DNA of 56,250 bases from Burkholderiales bacterium. GTDB taxonomy: Bacteria > Pseudomonadota > Gammaproteobacteria > Burkholderiales > Casimicrobiaceae. The notes beneath the pieces were generated by a model. It did no database searches. It saw only the letters and a list, made by a program, of their open reading frames with translations, and was not told the DNA's origin. Location of the stretch: positions 1-56,250 of the forward strand of contig JANXNI010000070.1 of NCBI GenBank assembly GCA_025354165.1. The letters are read 5' to 3'. Position 1 is the stretch's first letter, and every line of letters begins with the position of its first letter. Both the position numbers and the translations under genes were made by a program. Below, piece by piece: positions 37,557-46,188 of the stretch.

Positions 37557-38549
37557 TTACTGCTGCTGAATCTTTCGTTCGCGAACAATCTTTGCCCAGT
37601 TAGCACTTTCGGCACGGATCGCTTCTGCGAACTGGCCTGGCGTATTGGCCACCGGCACCATGCCCACAGCGATCAGCCGCTGCTTCATATCGTCGGTTCG
37701 AAGTGCCTTGGCGGCGTCACGCTGGATTTTCTCGACGATATCTTTCGATGTTCCGGCCGGGGCAAGAAGTCCAAACCACCCCACGTTCACAAAACCAGGC
37801 AAACCGGCCTCAGCGACCGTCGGAATATCAGGCGCGGCCGGGCTGCGTTCGGCACCGGTCACGCCGAGCGCCCGTACCTTACCGCTCTTGATGAAAGGAA
37901 GCATTGCCGCCAGATTGCCCGGCACCATCTCAACGCTGCCACCGGCCACGTCGGTCAGCGCGAGCGACTCGCCTTTGTACGGCACATGCTTTAGATCGAT
38001 ACCGGCACTGTAGAGAAAGTTCTCGCCCGCCATATGAACCTGACTTCCGACGCCCGCAGAACCGAAGTTCAGCACGCCCGGTTTGGTCTTGGCCAGCGCG
38101 ATGAACTCGGTCACGTTCTTTGCCGGTACGTTTGGATTCACGACAATCACCATCGGCCCTGAGGCGACGTTGGTGATTGGCACAAAATCCTGTACGGCAT
38201 CAAACGGCATCTTGGCGTAGATATGCGGGTTGACTGTCAGGATCGAACCCGACGCCATCAACAGCGAATAGCCGTCGTTTGCAGACTTGGCGACGTCGGC
38301 AGCACCAATATTGCCACCCGCGCCCGTCTTGTTTTCGATGATAACGGTCTGACCCCACGCTTCCTGCAGTCGTTGGCCCAGAATGCGCGCTACGACATCG
38401 GTAGTGCCGCCGGCGGGAAATGGCACCACAATGCGCACCGGTTTGCTCGGCCATGCCTGCGCGAACGCACTGCTGCATGCCAACGTGGTGGCGACTGTTA
38501 GCGCGACCGTCAGCGCACTCTTTACGAAATTCCTGCGAATCATTCGCAC
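37557..38549 (-). CDS. Bug-family periplasmic solute receptor (TctC type)
   Basis: A 330-residue periplasmic binding protein of the tripartite tricarboxylate transporter family. The signal peptide (about residues 1-31, ending AFAQA) is followed by WPSKPVRIVVPFPAGGTTDV, the standard Bug opening. The conserved GVLNFGSAGVGSQVHMAGE segment, which contacts the ligand carboxylate, is also present. No TctA/TctB membrane genes are nearby, which is usual for orphan Bug proteins. Its place in the operon suggests it captures the pathway's di- or tricarboxylate substrate. Confidence 0.9.
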   Translation of the reverse strand: MRMIRRNFVKSALTVALTVATTLACSSAFAQAWPSKPVRIVVPFPAGGTTDVVARILGQRLQEAWGQTVIIENKTGAGGNIGAADVAKSANDGYSLLMASGSILTVNPHIYAKMPFDAVQDFVPITNVASGPMVIVVNPNVPAKNVTEFIALAKTKPGVLNFGSAGVGSQVHMAGENFLYSAGIDLKHVPYKGESLALTDVAGGSVEMVPGNLAAMLPFIKSGKVRALGVTGAERSPAAPDIPTVAEAGLPGFVNVGWFGLLAPAGTSKDIVEKIQRDAAKALRTDDMKQRLIAVGMVPVANTPGQFAEAIRAESANWAKIVRERKIQQQ

Positions 38550-38564
38550 TCCTCCTTATTTTAT

Positions 38565-38939
38565 TTAAACCACCATTAGCGCGGCAAGCAGGATTGCAAC
38601 CGACAGGGTTGTCCCCACCATTGCCGCAATCCAGCTAATGCGTATTCCGCGCCACGGCGCAAATTCGATCAGCAACAAGCGGACCCCACCGACCAGATGA
38701 GCAGCGAGTAGACACACCAATCCCCACTCGGCAAACTTGAATAGCGCGGTATCAGTCCAGCGCAAGAAGGAGTTCAGCGCGACTTCGCCTTGAAGACTCC
38801 TTGACAGCGCCCAGAAGTGCACCGGAATAAATAAGGCAAGGCCAACGCCGGACAACCTGTGCACGACAAACGCCCAGTAACCGGGCATGCCGCGCGCACG
38901 AAAGTCATTGCGTCGGGCCGAGTTCGCGCTAGCCGCCAT
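38565..38939 (-). CDS. Succinate dehydrogenase-like cytochrome b subunit
   Basis: A 124-residue membrane protein with three hydrophobic helices and the SdhC-type signature VVHRLSGVGLALFIPVHFWA, plus a second conserved His in AAHLVGGVRLLL that may ligate haem b. ATG at 38939 overlaps the previous anchor gene by 11 bp. The frame is open to 39005, but that extension is basic and not family-like. It should anchor the iron-sulfur/flavoprotein pair and pass electrons to quinone. Confidence 0.82.
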   Translation of the reverse strand: MAASANSARRNDFRARGMPGYWAFVVHRLSGVGLALFIPVHFWALSRSLQGEVALNSFLRWTDTALFKFAEWGLVCLLAAHLVGGVRLLLIEFAPWRGIRISWIAAMVGTTLSVAILLAALMVV

Positions 38940-39270
38940 ACAGTCCCCATACCGCCGAGAAGCCGGTAAAAACAAGCACTGCTGCAAATACCGATAGCAG
39001 CGCATTCAGTGAACGCCCTCGCCACTGCAGCCACTCTTCGGCAATGCGGGCCAGACCGATCGGCGCGTGAATCGCGGCGCTCAAAACAAACAGGACGTAG
39101 AACGCAGCGAAAGCGAAGTTGCCGCGCGTTCGGCCAAGAATTTCCGCGCCCGTCAGTCCGCCGCGTACGGCATACAGAATGGTGATGATGTGCACGACCA
39201 CGCACAGCGCCAACACCATTGCGCTGATGCGTTGGGCATACCAAAGTTTCGCCTGAGTCGCCGCGCTCAA
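38929..39270 (-). CDS. Fumarate reductase/succinate dehydrogenase-like membrane anchor
   Basis: A 113-residue protein with three predicted membrane helices. The segment AFYVLFVLSAAIHAPIGLARIAEEWL has the His/Arg pattern of small SDH/FRD anchor subunits, with His90 as a possible haem ligand. It lies between the iron-sulfur gene (4-bp overlap) and the second anchor (11-bp overlap), so a two-anchor complex is likely. Confidence 0.8.
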   Translation of the reverse strand: MSAATQAKLWYAQRISAMVLALCVVVHIITILYAVRGGLTGAEILGRTRGNFAFAAFYVLFVLSAAIHAPIGLARIAEEWLQWRGRSLNALLSVFAAVLVFTGFSAVWGLYGG

Positions 39271-39992
39271 TCGAGCTCTCCGCGAATCGCCGCCCGAGCG
39301 GTGATGCGTTTCAGACCGCTAATGCCTAGTGTCGGGGCGATGCCTTTTGGACAGCGCTCGGAACAGCTCGTATGCGTGTGGCAGGCGTGACATCCCGAGT
39401 CTCCAGCCACAGCTTGCAAGCGCTCGCGGCCGGCAACGTCGCGTTCATCATTCACCAGCGTCCATGCGCGATTAAGTGCCGCTGGGCCGAGATAATCAGG
39501 TCGCCACGTTACGGTATCGCACGAGGCGTAACACACGGCGCAGCCGATACATTCAATGCCCGCATCGGCGGCTTTACGGGCCGCTGAGCTCGGCGATACG
39601 TTCGCGAAGTCCTGATGACGTGTGCGCTCACCCCGAAACTGCCCTTTAGCGCCTGCCCATTTGTCAAAAAACGTACTCATGTCGGTCGCCAGGTCTTTAA
39701 CAACAGGCAAATTGGACAGCGGCGCGAGTTCAAGCGCGCCGTTGACTGCCACCTTTGACACATGGGTGCGACACGTCCAGCGCGCCACTCCGTTCACGGT
39801 CATGGCGCACGAGCCACACATACCGACGCGACACGAAAAGCGATAGCTCAACCCCGGGTCAATCGTGCGTTGAACGTAGGTGACCACATCGAGCACGGTC
39901 TGACTGTCAAGGCGAGGCACGTCATAGCTGACGAATTGACCGTCCGCCTGTCCGCGCCAGATGCTTACTTTCAATGTCTCAGTATTCAACAT
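39267..39992 (-). CDS. Succinate dehydrogenase/fumarate reductase-like iron-sulfur subunit
   Basis: A 241-residue electron-transfer subunit. The N-terminal ferredoxin domain has the [2Fe-2S] motif CRVGMCGSC with a later Cys in RWTCRT. The C-terminal domain has CIGCAVCYASC and CHACHTHTSCSERCPKG for the other clusters, matching SdhB/FrdB. It is the first gene of the operon, downstream of a palindromic operator shared with the divergent LysR gene. Its flavoprotein partner is encoded three genes beyond the two anchors. Confidence 0.9.
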   Translation of the reverse strand: MLNTETLKVSIWRGQADGQFVSYDVPRLDSQTVLDVVTYVQRTIDPGLSYRFSCRVGMCGSCAMTVNGVARWTCRTHVSKVAVNGALELAPLSNLPVVKDLATDMSTFFDKWAGAKGQFRGERTRHQDFANVSPSSAARKAADAGIECIGCAVCYASCDTVTWRPDYLGPAALNRAWTLVNDERDVAGRERLQAVAGDSGCHACHTHTSCSERCPKGIAPTLGISGLKRITARAAIRGELD

Positions 39993-40038
39993 GCAATCAT
40001 TATCGGCCAGTCAATCCCATAGTAAAAGCGATTAATAG

Positions 40039-40056
40039 TTCTTTCATACGAAAGAA
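40039..40056. promoter_or_regulatory. Palindromic operator between the SDH-like operon and its LysR gene
   Basis: TTCTTTC, ATAC, GAAAGAA: a perfect 7-bp inverted repeat with a 4-bp spacer, in the 94-bp gap between divergent start codons (39992 minus, 40087 plus). The size and placement match a LysR-type activation/recognition site, here 31 bp before the regulator's start. Binding by the adjacent regulator is inferred. Confidence 0.6.
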
Positions 40057-40086
40057 AAACTAAGCAATTGGACGTGTGTAAACCCT

Positions 40087-40971
40087 ATGCCATCGATCCG
40101 TGTTCTAAAGACATTCCTTGTCGTTGCGCGTACCGGCAGTTTCGCTGCGGCTGGGGGCGAAGTCGGGCTGACGCCAGCCGCTGTGGGATTGCAGGTGCGA
40201 TCGCTGGAGGAAGACATAGGTCGCAAACTGTTTGACCGTGTTGGACGCTCGATCATTCTCAACACGCAAGGGCGTGAATTGGTGCCAGCAGCGCTTGATC
40301 TGGTCAGCCGTTATGCGGCGCTCTCCGCGTCCGCTACGGAGGGCCTGGCCGGAACGGTTGTGATGGGTGCGCTGGTTTCGGCGCTGATGGGCGCGTTTTC
40401 TGGCGCGCTATGGCACATGAAGCGCGATTATCCCGCGCTGGACATCAAACTCTTCGCGGGCATGTCGGCTGATTTTGTGACGCGCGTGGAACGCGGCGAA
40501 CTCGACGCGGCAGTGACGACGCAGCCGCCGCGCGTGCTGCCAGCGGCGCTCAAATGGAGATCGCTTTATTCCGAACCAATGGTGCTCATCGTGCCAACGC
40601 GGCCTCACTTTGAGCTCACGGATGATCCGTTCGAGATTTTGCGCTCGGCGCCGTTTTTACGGTTTGATCGCTCAACCTGGACGGGCGATCTGGTGACGCG
40701 TGTGCTCTCACGAGCGCGGGTCACCGTGGTCGAAGGGCTCGAAGTGAACTCGGTGGAAACCATTGTGGCACTAGTGCGCCAAGGATACGGCGTGTCCATC
40801 GTGCCGAAGCTGGACAACGTCCAATGGCAGCGGGACAGCCAGCTAAAAATCATCGATATCCCCGGCAATTCACTGGACCGGAAAGTCGGACTACTTGAGC
40901 GAACCGATCATTCGCGCATGCAATTCACGTCGGCGATCAAGGAACACTTCCGTTTTCGCCGACAAAAGTAG
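40087..40971 (+). CDS. LysR-family regulator of the SDH-like operon
   Basis: A 294-residue LysR-type regulator with an N-terminal winged helix-turn-helix (about 5-62; GSFAAAGGEVGLTPAAVGLQ) and a two-lobed effector domain (about 90-290). It is divergent from the iron-sulfur gene and shares an 18-bp palindromic site with it, so it most likely controls that operon in response to its substrate. It ends 69 bp before a family 1 repeat and converges with hppD. Confidence 0.88.
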   Translation: MPSIRVLKTFLVVARTGSFAAAGGEVGLTPAAVGLQVRSLEEDIGRKLFDRVGRSIILNTQGRELVPAALDLVSRYAALSASATEGLAGTVVMGALVSALMGAFSGALWHMKRDYPALDIKLFAGMSADFVTRVERGELDAAVTTQPPRVLPAALKWRSLYSEPMVLIVPTRPHFELTDDPFEILRSAPFLRFDRSTWTGDLVTRVLSRARVTVVEGLEVNSVETIVALVRQGYGVSIVPKLDNVQWQRDSQLKIIDIPGNSLDRKVGLLERTDHSRMQFTSAIKEHFRFRRQK

Positions 40972-41040
40972 CGCGTCGAGCTGGTTTCAACCTGCGGCGT
41001 TGGCGTCGGATGTTCTCAATCAGACATTTGCGAAAGTATC

Positions 41041-41154
41041 AGCTTTTGGCTACAAGCGCTGCTGCATTGGGTCTGGTAGCCAGAAAGTACATTTATCGAC
41101 ATTCGCACTTTCTGCAATTTAGCCCTCATGCAGCGGTGTTTATACGAAAAAGCT
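41041..41154. repeat. 114-bp palindromic repeat, family 1 copy 4
   Basis: The left arm starts AGCTTTTGGCTACAAG and the right arm ends ACGAAAAAGCT. GCTGCAT in the left arm pairs with ATGCAGC in the right arm, and the centre holds ATCGACATTCGC. The length is again exactly 114 bp. It lies between the convergent LysR and hppD genes, close to the hppD stop codon. Confidence 0.78.
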
Positions 41155-41181
41155 ATAACAATAGCGACGCCGTTAAGTTGC

Positions 41182-42261
41182 TTACCCCGTCAACACCCCG
41201 CGCCGAATTTGATCGAGCTCGATTGATTCGAACAACGCCTTGAAGTTGCCTTCACCGAAGCCCTGATTGCCTTTGCGCTGAATGATCTCGAAGAAGATTG
41301 GGCCGAACAGGTTTTGCGTGAAGATTTGCAACAGCATGCCAGAGTCTTCGGGCGCGCCGTCGACCAGAATATTGAGCGCTTGCAGTTTGGCAACATCCTC
41401 ACCGTGGTTCGGAATGCGCGTTGGCAGTTGCTCGTAGTAAGTCGCAGGCGTCGTCTGAAACGGTACCGATTTCTTGGCGAGCGCTTCAACCGTGATGTAA
41501 ATGTCTTTCGCGCCAAATGCGACGTGCTGGATGCCTTCACCGTGATACGCGTGCAGGTATTCCATGATCTGCGATTTGTCGTCGCTCGACTCATTGATCG
41601 GAATGCGAATCTTGCCACAGGGGCTGGTCATCGCCTTGCTTTTCAGGCCCGTCAGCTTGCCTTCGATATCGAAATAGCGCACTTCCTTGAAGTTAAACAG
41701 GCGCTCGTAAAAGCCCGCCCACTCGTCCATGCGGCCGCGATGCACGTTGTGCGTCAGATGATCGAGGTAGGTAAGGCCCGCACCTTCAGGAATGCGCGGC
41801 GCACCGGCAATCGGCACAAAATCGATATCGTAAATGGTGACGTTGTTGCCATTGCCTTCGTAGCGATCCACGAAGTAAAGCAGCGAGTCGCCAATGCCCT
41901 TGATCGCGGGAATGTTCAGCTCCATCGGACCTGGCTTCATGTCGACGCCCCACGCGCCCGAATCCACGGCGCGCTTGTACGCAAACGCAGCATCCTTCAC
42001 ACGAAACGCAATCGCGCAGATCGAAGGACCATGCACCCGCGCGAAGCTCTGCGCGAATGAACCGGGCTCGGCGTTCAGGATGAAATTGATGTCGCCCTGC
42101 TTGTAGAGCAACACATTCTTCGAGCGATGTTTGGCGACGGCGGCAAAGCCCATCTGCTCAAACAGTTGGCCCATCGCCACGGGATCCGGCGCGGCGAATT
42201 CGATGAATTCGAAGCCGTCGGTGCCCATTGGATTGTCCCAAGTCTGAAATTGCGATGTCAT
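41182..42261 (-). CDS. hppD: 4-hydroxyphenylpyruvate dioxygenase
   Basis: A 359-residue non-haem iron enzyme that converts 4-hydroxyphenylpyruvate to homogentisate in tyrosine catabolism. The iron ligands are visible as His168 (LDHLTHNV), His246 (GIQHVAFG) and Glu325 ([18 protein letters not shown]), and the C-terminal gating helix ([16 protein letters not shown]) is complete. Homogentisate dioxygenase and later genes are not in the window. It is divergent from an Lrp-type regulator, a common pairing. Confidence 0.96.
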   Translation of the reverse strand: MTSQFQTWDNPMGTDGFEFIEFAAPDPVAMGQLFEQMGFAAVAKHRSKNVLLYKQGDINFILNAEPGSFAQSFARVHGPSICAIAFRVKDAAFAYKRAVDSGAWGVDMKPGPMELNIPAIKGIGDSLLYFVDRYEGNGNNVTIYDIDFVPIAGAPRIPEGAGLTYLDHLTHNVHRGRMDEWAGFYERLFNFKEVRYFDIEGKLTGLKSKAMTSPCGKIRIPINESSDDKSQIMEYLHAYHGEGIQHVAFGAKDIYITVEALAKKSVPFQTTPATYYEQLPTRIPNHGEDVAKLQALNILVDGAPEDSGMLLQIFTQNLFGPIFFEIIQRKGNQGFGEGNFKALFESIELDQIRRGVLTG

Positions 42262-42347
42262 CTGAGTGGCCTTTTCGTTGTGCTTTCGCTGTGCGTCGGC
42301 GTTGCGTGTAAATTTTCAGACTAAGTTTTATCTCAAGCGCTACGCAA

Positions 42348-42406
42348 TGATGATGCAATCGTGCTCAAAATATTCGTTTTTTGGAGCTTACAATTGCGCA
42401 TCATCA
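42348..42406. promoter_or_regulatory. Interrupted inverted repeat between hppD and the Lrp gene
   Basis: TGATGATGCAAT (42348-42359) is mirrored by ATTGCGCATCATCA (42393-42406) with a 2-nt insertion, arms about 33 bp apart. The AT-rich middle includes AAAATATTCGTTTTTT. It lies in the 166-bp divergent gap and suits an Lrp-type regulator, which usually contacts several phased sites. The assignment is by position only. Confidence 0.4.
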
Positions 42407-42427
42407 AACAATAAGGGCACGTAAGTC

Positions 42428-42895
42428 ATGGATCGCACCGATTTGCGCATTTTGGAGACACTACAAGCCGACGGCCGTCTCTCCAACATTGAGCTGGCCG
42501 AGAAGGTTTCGCTATCCGCCTCTCCCTGTCTGCGCCGGGTGCGGGCGCTGGAGGAGGACGGAATCATCTCAAGTTATGCCGCGTTGCTTAACCCCGAGAA
42601 AGTCGGGCTCGGTCTGACCGTGCATCTGGACGTGGCGCTGGACAAACGCGATGCCAAGGCGCGCGATCGTTTGAAAGCGGCGGTGCAGACGTGGTCTGAG
42701 GTGACGTGGTGCCACTCGCTCTCCGGCGAGATGGACTACACCATGCAGGTGGTGATGCCGGATCTGAAGCACTACACCGCGTTTCTCATGGATCGCGTGC
42801 TGACCCTGCCAGGCGTGGTTAACGTGAAGTCAGCCTTCGTCCTCGAAAAAGTAAAAGAAACGACCGTGCTGCCCTTGAATTACATCGCCAGCTAG
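42428..42895 (+). CDS. Lrp/AsnC-family transcriptional regulator
   Basis: A 155-residue regulator with an N-terminal helix-turn-helix (LRILETLQADGRLSNIELAE, residues 5-24, followed by VSLSASPCLRRVRALEEDG) and a C-terminal RAM ligand-binding domain (about 65-145). The length is typical for the family. The divergent position suggests it controls hppD in response to tyrosine, phenylalanine or a derived keto acid; this is an inference from context. Confidence 0.9.
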   Translation: MDRTDLRILETLQADGRLSNIELAEKVSLSASPCLRRVRALEEDGIISSYAALLNPEKVGLGLTVHLDVALDKRDAKARDRLKAAVQTWSEVTWCHSLSGEMDYTMQVVMPDLKHYTAFLMDRVLTLPGVVNVKSAFVLEKVKETTVLPLNYIAS

Positions 42896-43253
42896 GAAGC
42901 GCACATCGTCGGGGAGCGTGCGCAGAAACGGGGGCGGGTGTAGGGCACCTCTAAAAATTCGTTTTTGGGATGCAGTGTTAGGAGCCCGGAGCGCAGCAGC
43001 CTTCGCTCCCGCCCTGGTACGTGAGCGCTTTTGGCAAATGCGCGAGCACCGTGCGACGACACAATGCGCCCCACAAATGAATTTTTAGAGGTGCCCTGTT
43101 GTGAATGTGATTTCCGGATCGAGCGGATACCCTGCCCAAGAGTCGTAGGGGTTGCCTCTTTTCGACAATATGGGCTTAATTAGGGTGATCGTCTTTCCTG
43201 AAGCATCCCTGTTTATTCCGTAGCGCGACCCTACTCCCAAGTGCATTCAACGC
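42896..43253. other. 358-bp gap upstream of the PAS-GGDEF-EAL gene
   Basis: The gap contains the intact family 2 repeat (42943-43096) and then about 157 bp leading to the GGDEF-EAL start, which should hold its promoter. A weak open frame on the minus strand through the repeat is not considered a gene. No RNA gene is recognised. Confidence 0.5.
42943..43096 (+). repeat. MITE-like repeat, family 2 copy B (intact)
   Basis: A 154-bp element bounded by near-perfect terminal inverted repeats: GGGCACCTCTAAAAATTCGTTT on the left and the complement AAATGAATTTTTAGAGGTGCCC on the right, one mismatch in 22. The inner sequence includes GGATGCAGTGTTAGGAGCCC, GGAGCGCAGCAG, TTTTGGCAAATGCGCGAGC and GACGACACAATGCGCCCC. 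It encodes no transposase. The ends and size fit a non-autonomous mobile element. Confidence 0.8.
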
Positions 43254-45350
43254 ATGGCTGATGACAATTTCTCGTCGCTGTTTGACCTGCTGCCGATTGG
43301 CGCATATCGCTCAATGCCTGACGGTCGGCAGTTGCGTGCCAATGCCGCGTTGGTCAAGCTCAACGGTTACAGCTCGGAAGCCGAGATGCTGCTGGCGGTT
43401 AATACCATCGGGGCAGAGTGGTACGTTGAAGCGGGGCGGCACGATGAGTTCATGCGGCTCGTTCAGACACAGAGCTTTGTCTCCGATTTCATTTCCGAAA
43501 TCTATCAGCACAATTCACCAAAACCCATCTGGGTTCGCGAGCATGCGCACGCGGTACGCGATACGTCGGGGAATATTGCCTACTATGAAGGTACCGTCGA
43601 GGACATTTCGGCGGAACGGGCGGCCCAGCAAGAAATCGCCACCTCGGAGCGGCGCTTCCGAGCCATGACCGAGAAGGCGCAGGTGGTCACCGTAATTTGC
43701 ACGCGCGAGGGCATCATCACTTATGCCAGCCCCGCCTGCCAATCAACGTTGGGGGTCGAGCCGCACGGACTCATCGGTACGCTGATATTTGACTGGGTAC
43801 ATCCCGACGACCTCGCGAAGGGCGAAAGCGAGTTCGCGCTGGTTGTCGCGGGCACTAATTCAGGAGCCGAGACGGTGTCGCGTTTTCGCCATAGCGACGG
43901 ATCATGGCGTCACCTCTCGGCGGTCGGCAACAGCGCGCTGGCTGACGACGCAGTGCGCGGTGTCATCCTGAATTTCCGCGATGTGACCGACGCGCGCCGC
44001 GCTGAAGAGCGGCTCACGATTTTGGCCACTATCGATATGTTGACGGCCCTGAAAAACCGGAGCGCGTTCGAGGCGGCCGCCATCGCCGAACTGGAAGTGG
44101 TTCGGGGAACGCCTGGGCGTTGCGCCGCGCTGTACTTTATCGATCTGGACCGGTTCAAACTCATCAACGACTCGGTCGGGCACGCGATCGGGGATCGGGT
44201 GTTACGCGAAATCGGGCGAAGGCTCAATCACAGCGCACCTCCACGCGCCACCGTTGGACGGCTAGGCGGGGATGAGTTCGCGATGCTGCTGCCGTGCGGC
44301 GATACGCCCTCGGAACCCGAACTTATCGCGGCAGGCATCGTTGCGGCGCTTTCCGCGCCCATGCAGATTGGTGACATGGCTTTCACGGTGACGGCCAGCG
44401 TAGGCGTATGCGTGTTTCCCGATCATGCCGATTCGTTTGAGCTCATGTTGCGCTACGCCGATCTGGCGATGCTGGACGCAAAGTCAACGCGGCGTGATGC
44501 GTTTCGCGTGTTTCACAGCTCATTAGCCGTAGTCGCTCAGGATCGGCTTTCGCTGGTGGAGGAACTGCGCGAGGCGCTGTTGCTCGGCCAGCTGGAAGTG
44601 TTCTACCAGCCTCAGGTATCGCTGGTGGATGCGGAATTGATGGGACTGGAAGCGCTGGTACGCTGGCGGCATCCGACCCGTGGCCTGATTGCACCGGATA
44701 CCTTCATCTCGCTCGCTGAGGATGTGGGGCTGATCAGTGCCATTGGCGAAATCGTCGCCGAGCGTGCCGTGAGCGATATGGCGCGCTGGCAGATCGCTTA
44801 CGGTCGTCCGCTCACGCTCGCGCTGAATGTTTCAGCGATGCAATTGCGTGATGCAACGTTTATCGAACAACTGAGCGACATTCTGAGGCGACACGATTTT
44901 CCGGCGCAAAGTCTGGAGCTGGAAATTACCGAGAGCGCGCTGGTCGCCTCGCTCGATCTTGCACCTGGCGTGCTGCGTGCACTACATCGTCTGGGCGCGC
45001 GCGTGGTGCTTGATGATCTAGGCGTCGCTTATTCATCTTTTGCTTATCTTAAGCAGTTTCAGGTACACGGCGTCAAACTGGATCGCGGCTTTGTCGATGG
45101 CGTACCCGGCGACGCTACGGATTCCGCCATTGTCCGGGCAATCATTTCGCTTGCCCGTAGCCTCAAATTGCGCGTGGTGGCCGAAGGTATCGAACACGCC
45201 GAACAGCGCATGTATCTGATCGATCAAGGCTGTGCGGAAGGGCAGGGGTTTCTATTTTCCAAGCCGTTGCCGTGGGCCAGTATCGACGCATTGTTTGCCG
45301 CCCCTTCACACGTCATAGGGCAGCGCGTTTTGTTGCTGCCCAATCGGTAA
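43254..45350 (+). CDS. PAS-PAS-GGDEF-EAL cyclic-di-GMP signalling protein
   Basis: A 698-residue cytoplasmic sensor with two PAS domains (about 8-125 and 135-250), a diguanylate cyclase domain (GGDEF at 338-342) and a phosphodiesterase domain (EAL at 466-468). The EAL metal and catalytic residues look intact (LNVSAMQL, EITES, DDLGVAYSS, KLDRGF, AEGIEHAE), so cyclic-di-GMP hydrolysis is likely. GGDEF is also canonical, but no RxxD inhibitory site precedes it. There is no membrane segment. The ATG at 43254 starts just before the first PAS domain. Confidence 0.92.
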   Translation: MADDNFSSLFDLLPIGAYRSMPDGRQLRANAALVKLNGYSSEAEMLLAVNTIGAEWYVEAGRHDEFMRLVQTQSFVSDFISEIYQHNSPKPIWVREHAHAVRDTSGNIAYYEGTVEDISAERAAQQEIATSERRFRAMTEKAQVVTVICTREGIITYASPACQSTLGVEPHGLIGTLIFDWVHPDDLAKGESEFALVVAGTNSGAETVSRFRHSDGSWRHLSAVGNSALADDAVRGVILNFRDVTDARRAEERLTILATIDMLTALKNRSAFEAAAIAELEVVRGTPGRCAALYFIDLDRFKLINDSVGHAIGDRVLREIGRRLNHSAPPRATVGRLGGDEFAMLLPCGDTPSEPELIAAGIVAALSAPMQIGDMAFTVTASVGVCVFPDHADSFELMLRYADLAMLDAKSTRRDAFRVFHSSLAVVAQDRLSLVEELREALLLGQLEVFYQPQVSLVDAELMGLEALVRWRHPTRGLIAPDTFISLAEDVGLISAIGEIVAERAVSDMARWQIAYGRPLTLALNVSAMQLRDATFIEQLSDILRRHDFPAQSLELEITESALVASLDLAPGVLRALHRLGARVVLDDLGVAYSSFAYLKQFQVHGVKLDRGFVDGVPGDATDSAIVRAIISLARSLKLRVVAEGIEHAEQRMYLIDQGCAEGQGFLFSKPLPWASIDALFAAPSHVIGQRVLLLPNR

Positions 45351-45463
45351 ACCAGATCACCATTTAATGGGCTACTTTGCCTCTTCGTTTGATGTTTTGC
45401 ACACCGTAATCCCGTGCCCCATGCCCGTGTTGTTTTTGACTTGCACTTTTAACTGTCCTCTGC

Positions 45464-46168
45464 ATGACTAAAACGCTCAGTTACCGACAACCAGCGACGG
45501 GCACGGCATGCCTCGAGTCGCAAGCTGTGGGTATCGCTGCGGCCTTAACACTGGTGTTGTTGACACTGATGACGGGATGCATGACGCCAACCGTCGCGCC
45601 AGCAACGTCGGCCGCTGCGGCATCCTCGGTTGTTGCGCCCGCCGCCCCGCAATCGCCGTCGCCGCCGCTACCTGCGGTCAGCGCTCCGGCACCAGCGCTG
45701 ACCGTGCCGGAGCCCGTCGTGCAACCGAAAGAGCCGCCCCCAGTCGAGCTGCCCGGTTATGCCAAGCGTGGCAAACGTTTGCCCGCCAACGGCGGTGCGC
45801 CCGGTCGCGCCGTGACCTCCTATTGCCGCAGTTTCGAGATCGACAAAGACGCGGCTACTTACTTCAAAACATTAGCGCGCACGAAACGGCTGCCGAGCGC
45901 TGCCGAGGTCGCCGAGCGCAGCCGCCTTGTCGGTCAGCCCCAGACCGTGCAACAGGTGGTGGAACGCGAATGGGCGCTACGCCGCGAGAGCAACAAGAGC
46001 GCACCGCAGCGCTGCAAAGTGCTCGGCGGATCGATTGATGGCGCGACGGCGTTGATCGTGTTTGAGGCGGAGCTGAACGGACGCCGTCAGCGCGGCATTG
46101 CCACGGTGCTACAGACTGACAAGAAATGGCGCGTGAGCGATCACGGTGATTGGGTTCCAGTCAAGTAG
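45464..46168 (+). CDS. Hypothetical lipoprotein
   Basis: A 234-residue protein of unknown function. A hydrophobic stretch ends in the lipobox LMTGC (Cys39). A Pro/Ala/Val-rich low-complexity tether (about 42-105) follows, and then a compact C-terminal domain (about 110-234) with two cysteines (SYCRSFEID, QRCKVLGG) and a WRVSDHGDW end. The n-region is long; an inner start near the hydrophobic core is possible. It follows the GGDEF-EAL gene after 113 bp and converges with phaZ. Confidence 0.7.
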   Translation: MTKTLSYRQPATGTACLESQAVGIAAALTLVLLTLMTGCMTPTVAPATSAAAASSVVAPAAPQSPSPPLPAVSAPAPALTVPEPVVQPKEPPPVELPGYAKRGKRLPANGGAPGRAVTSYCRSFEIDKDAATYFKTLARTKRLPSAAEVAERSRLVGQPQTVQQVVEREWALRRESNKSAPQRCKVLGGSIDGATALIVFEAELNGRRQRGIATVLQTDKKWRVSDHGDWVPVK

Positions 46169-46188
46169 CGTTCTTTAACGCCAAGCAG

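Noticed and set aside
42892-43074. Minus-strand open frame across repeat copy B, with a similar frame across copy C (47419-47550)
   Set aside because: Both frames are the repeat itself. The frame is broken in copy A, has no ribosome site, and the repeat has structural ends of a non-coding element. Annotating it as a protein would be an artefact.
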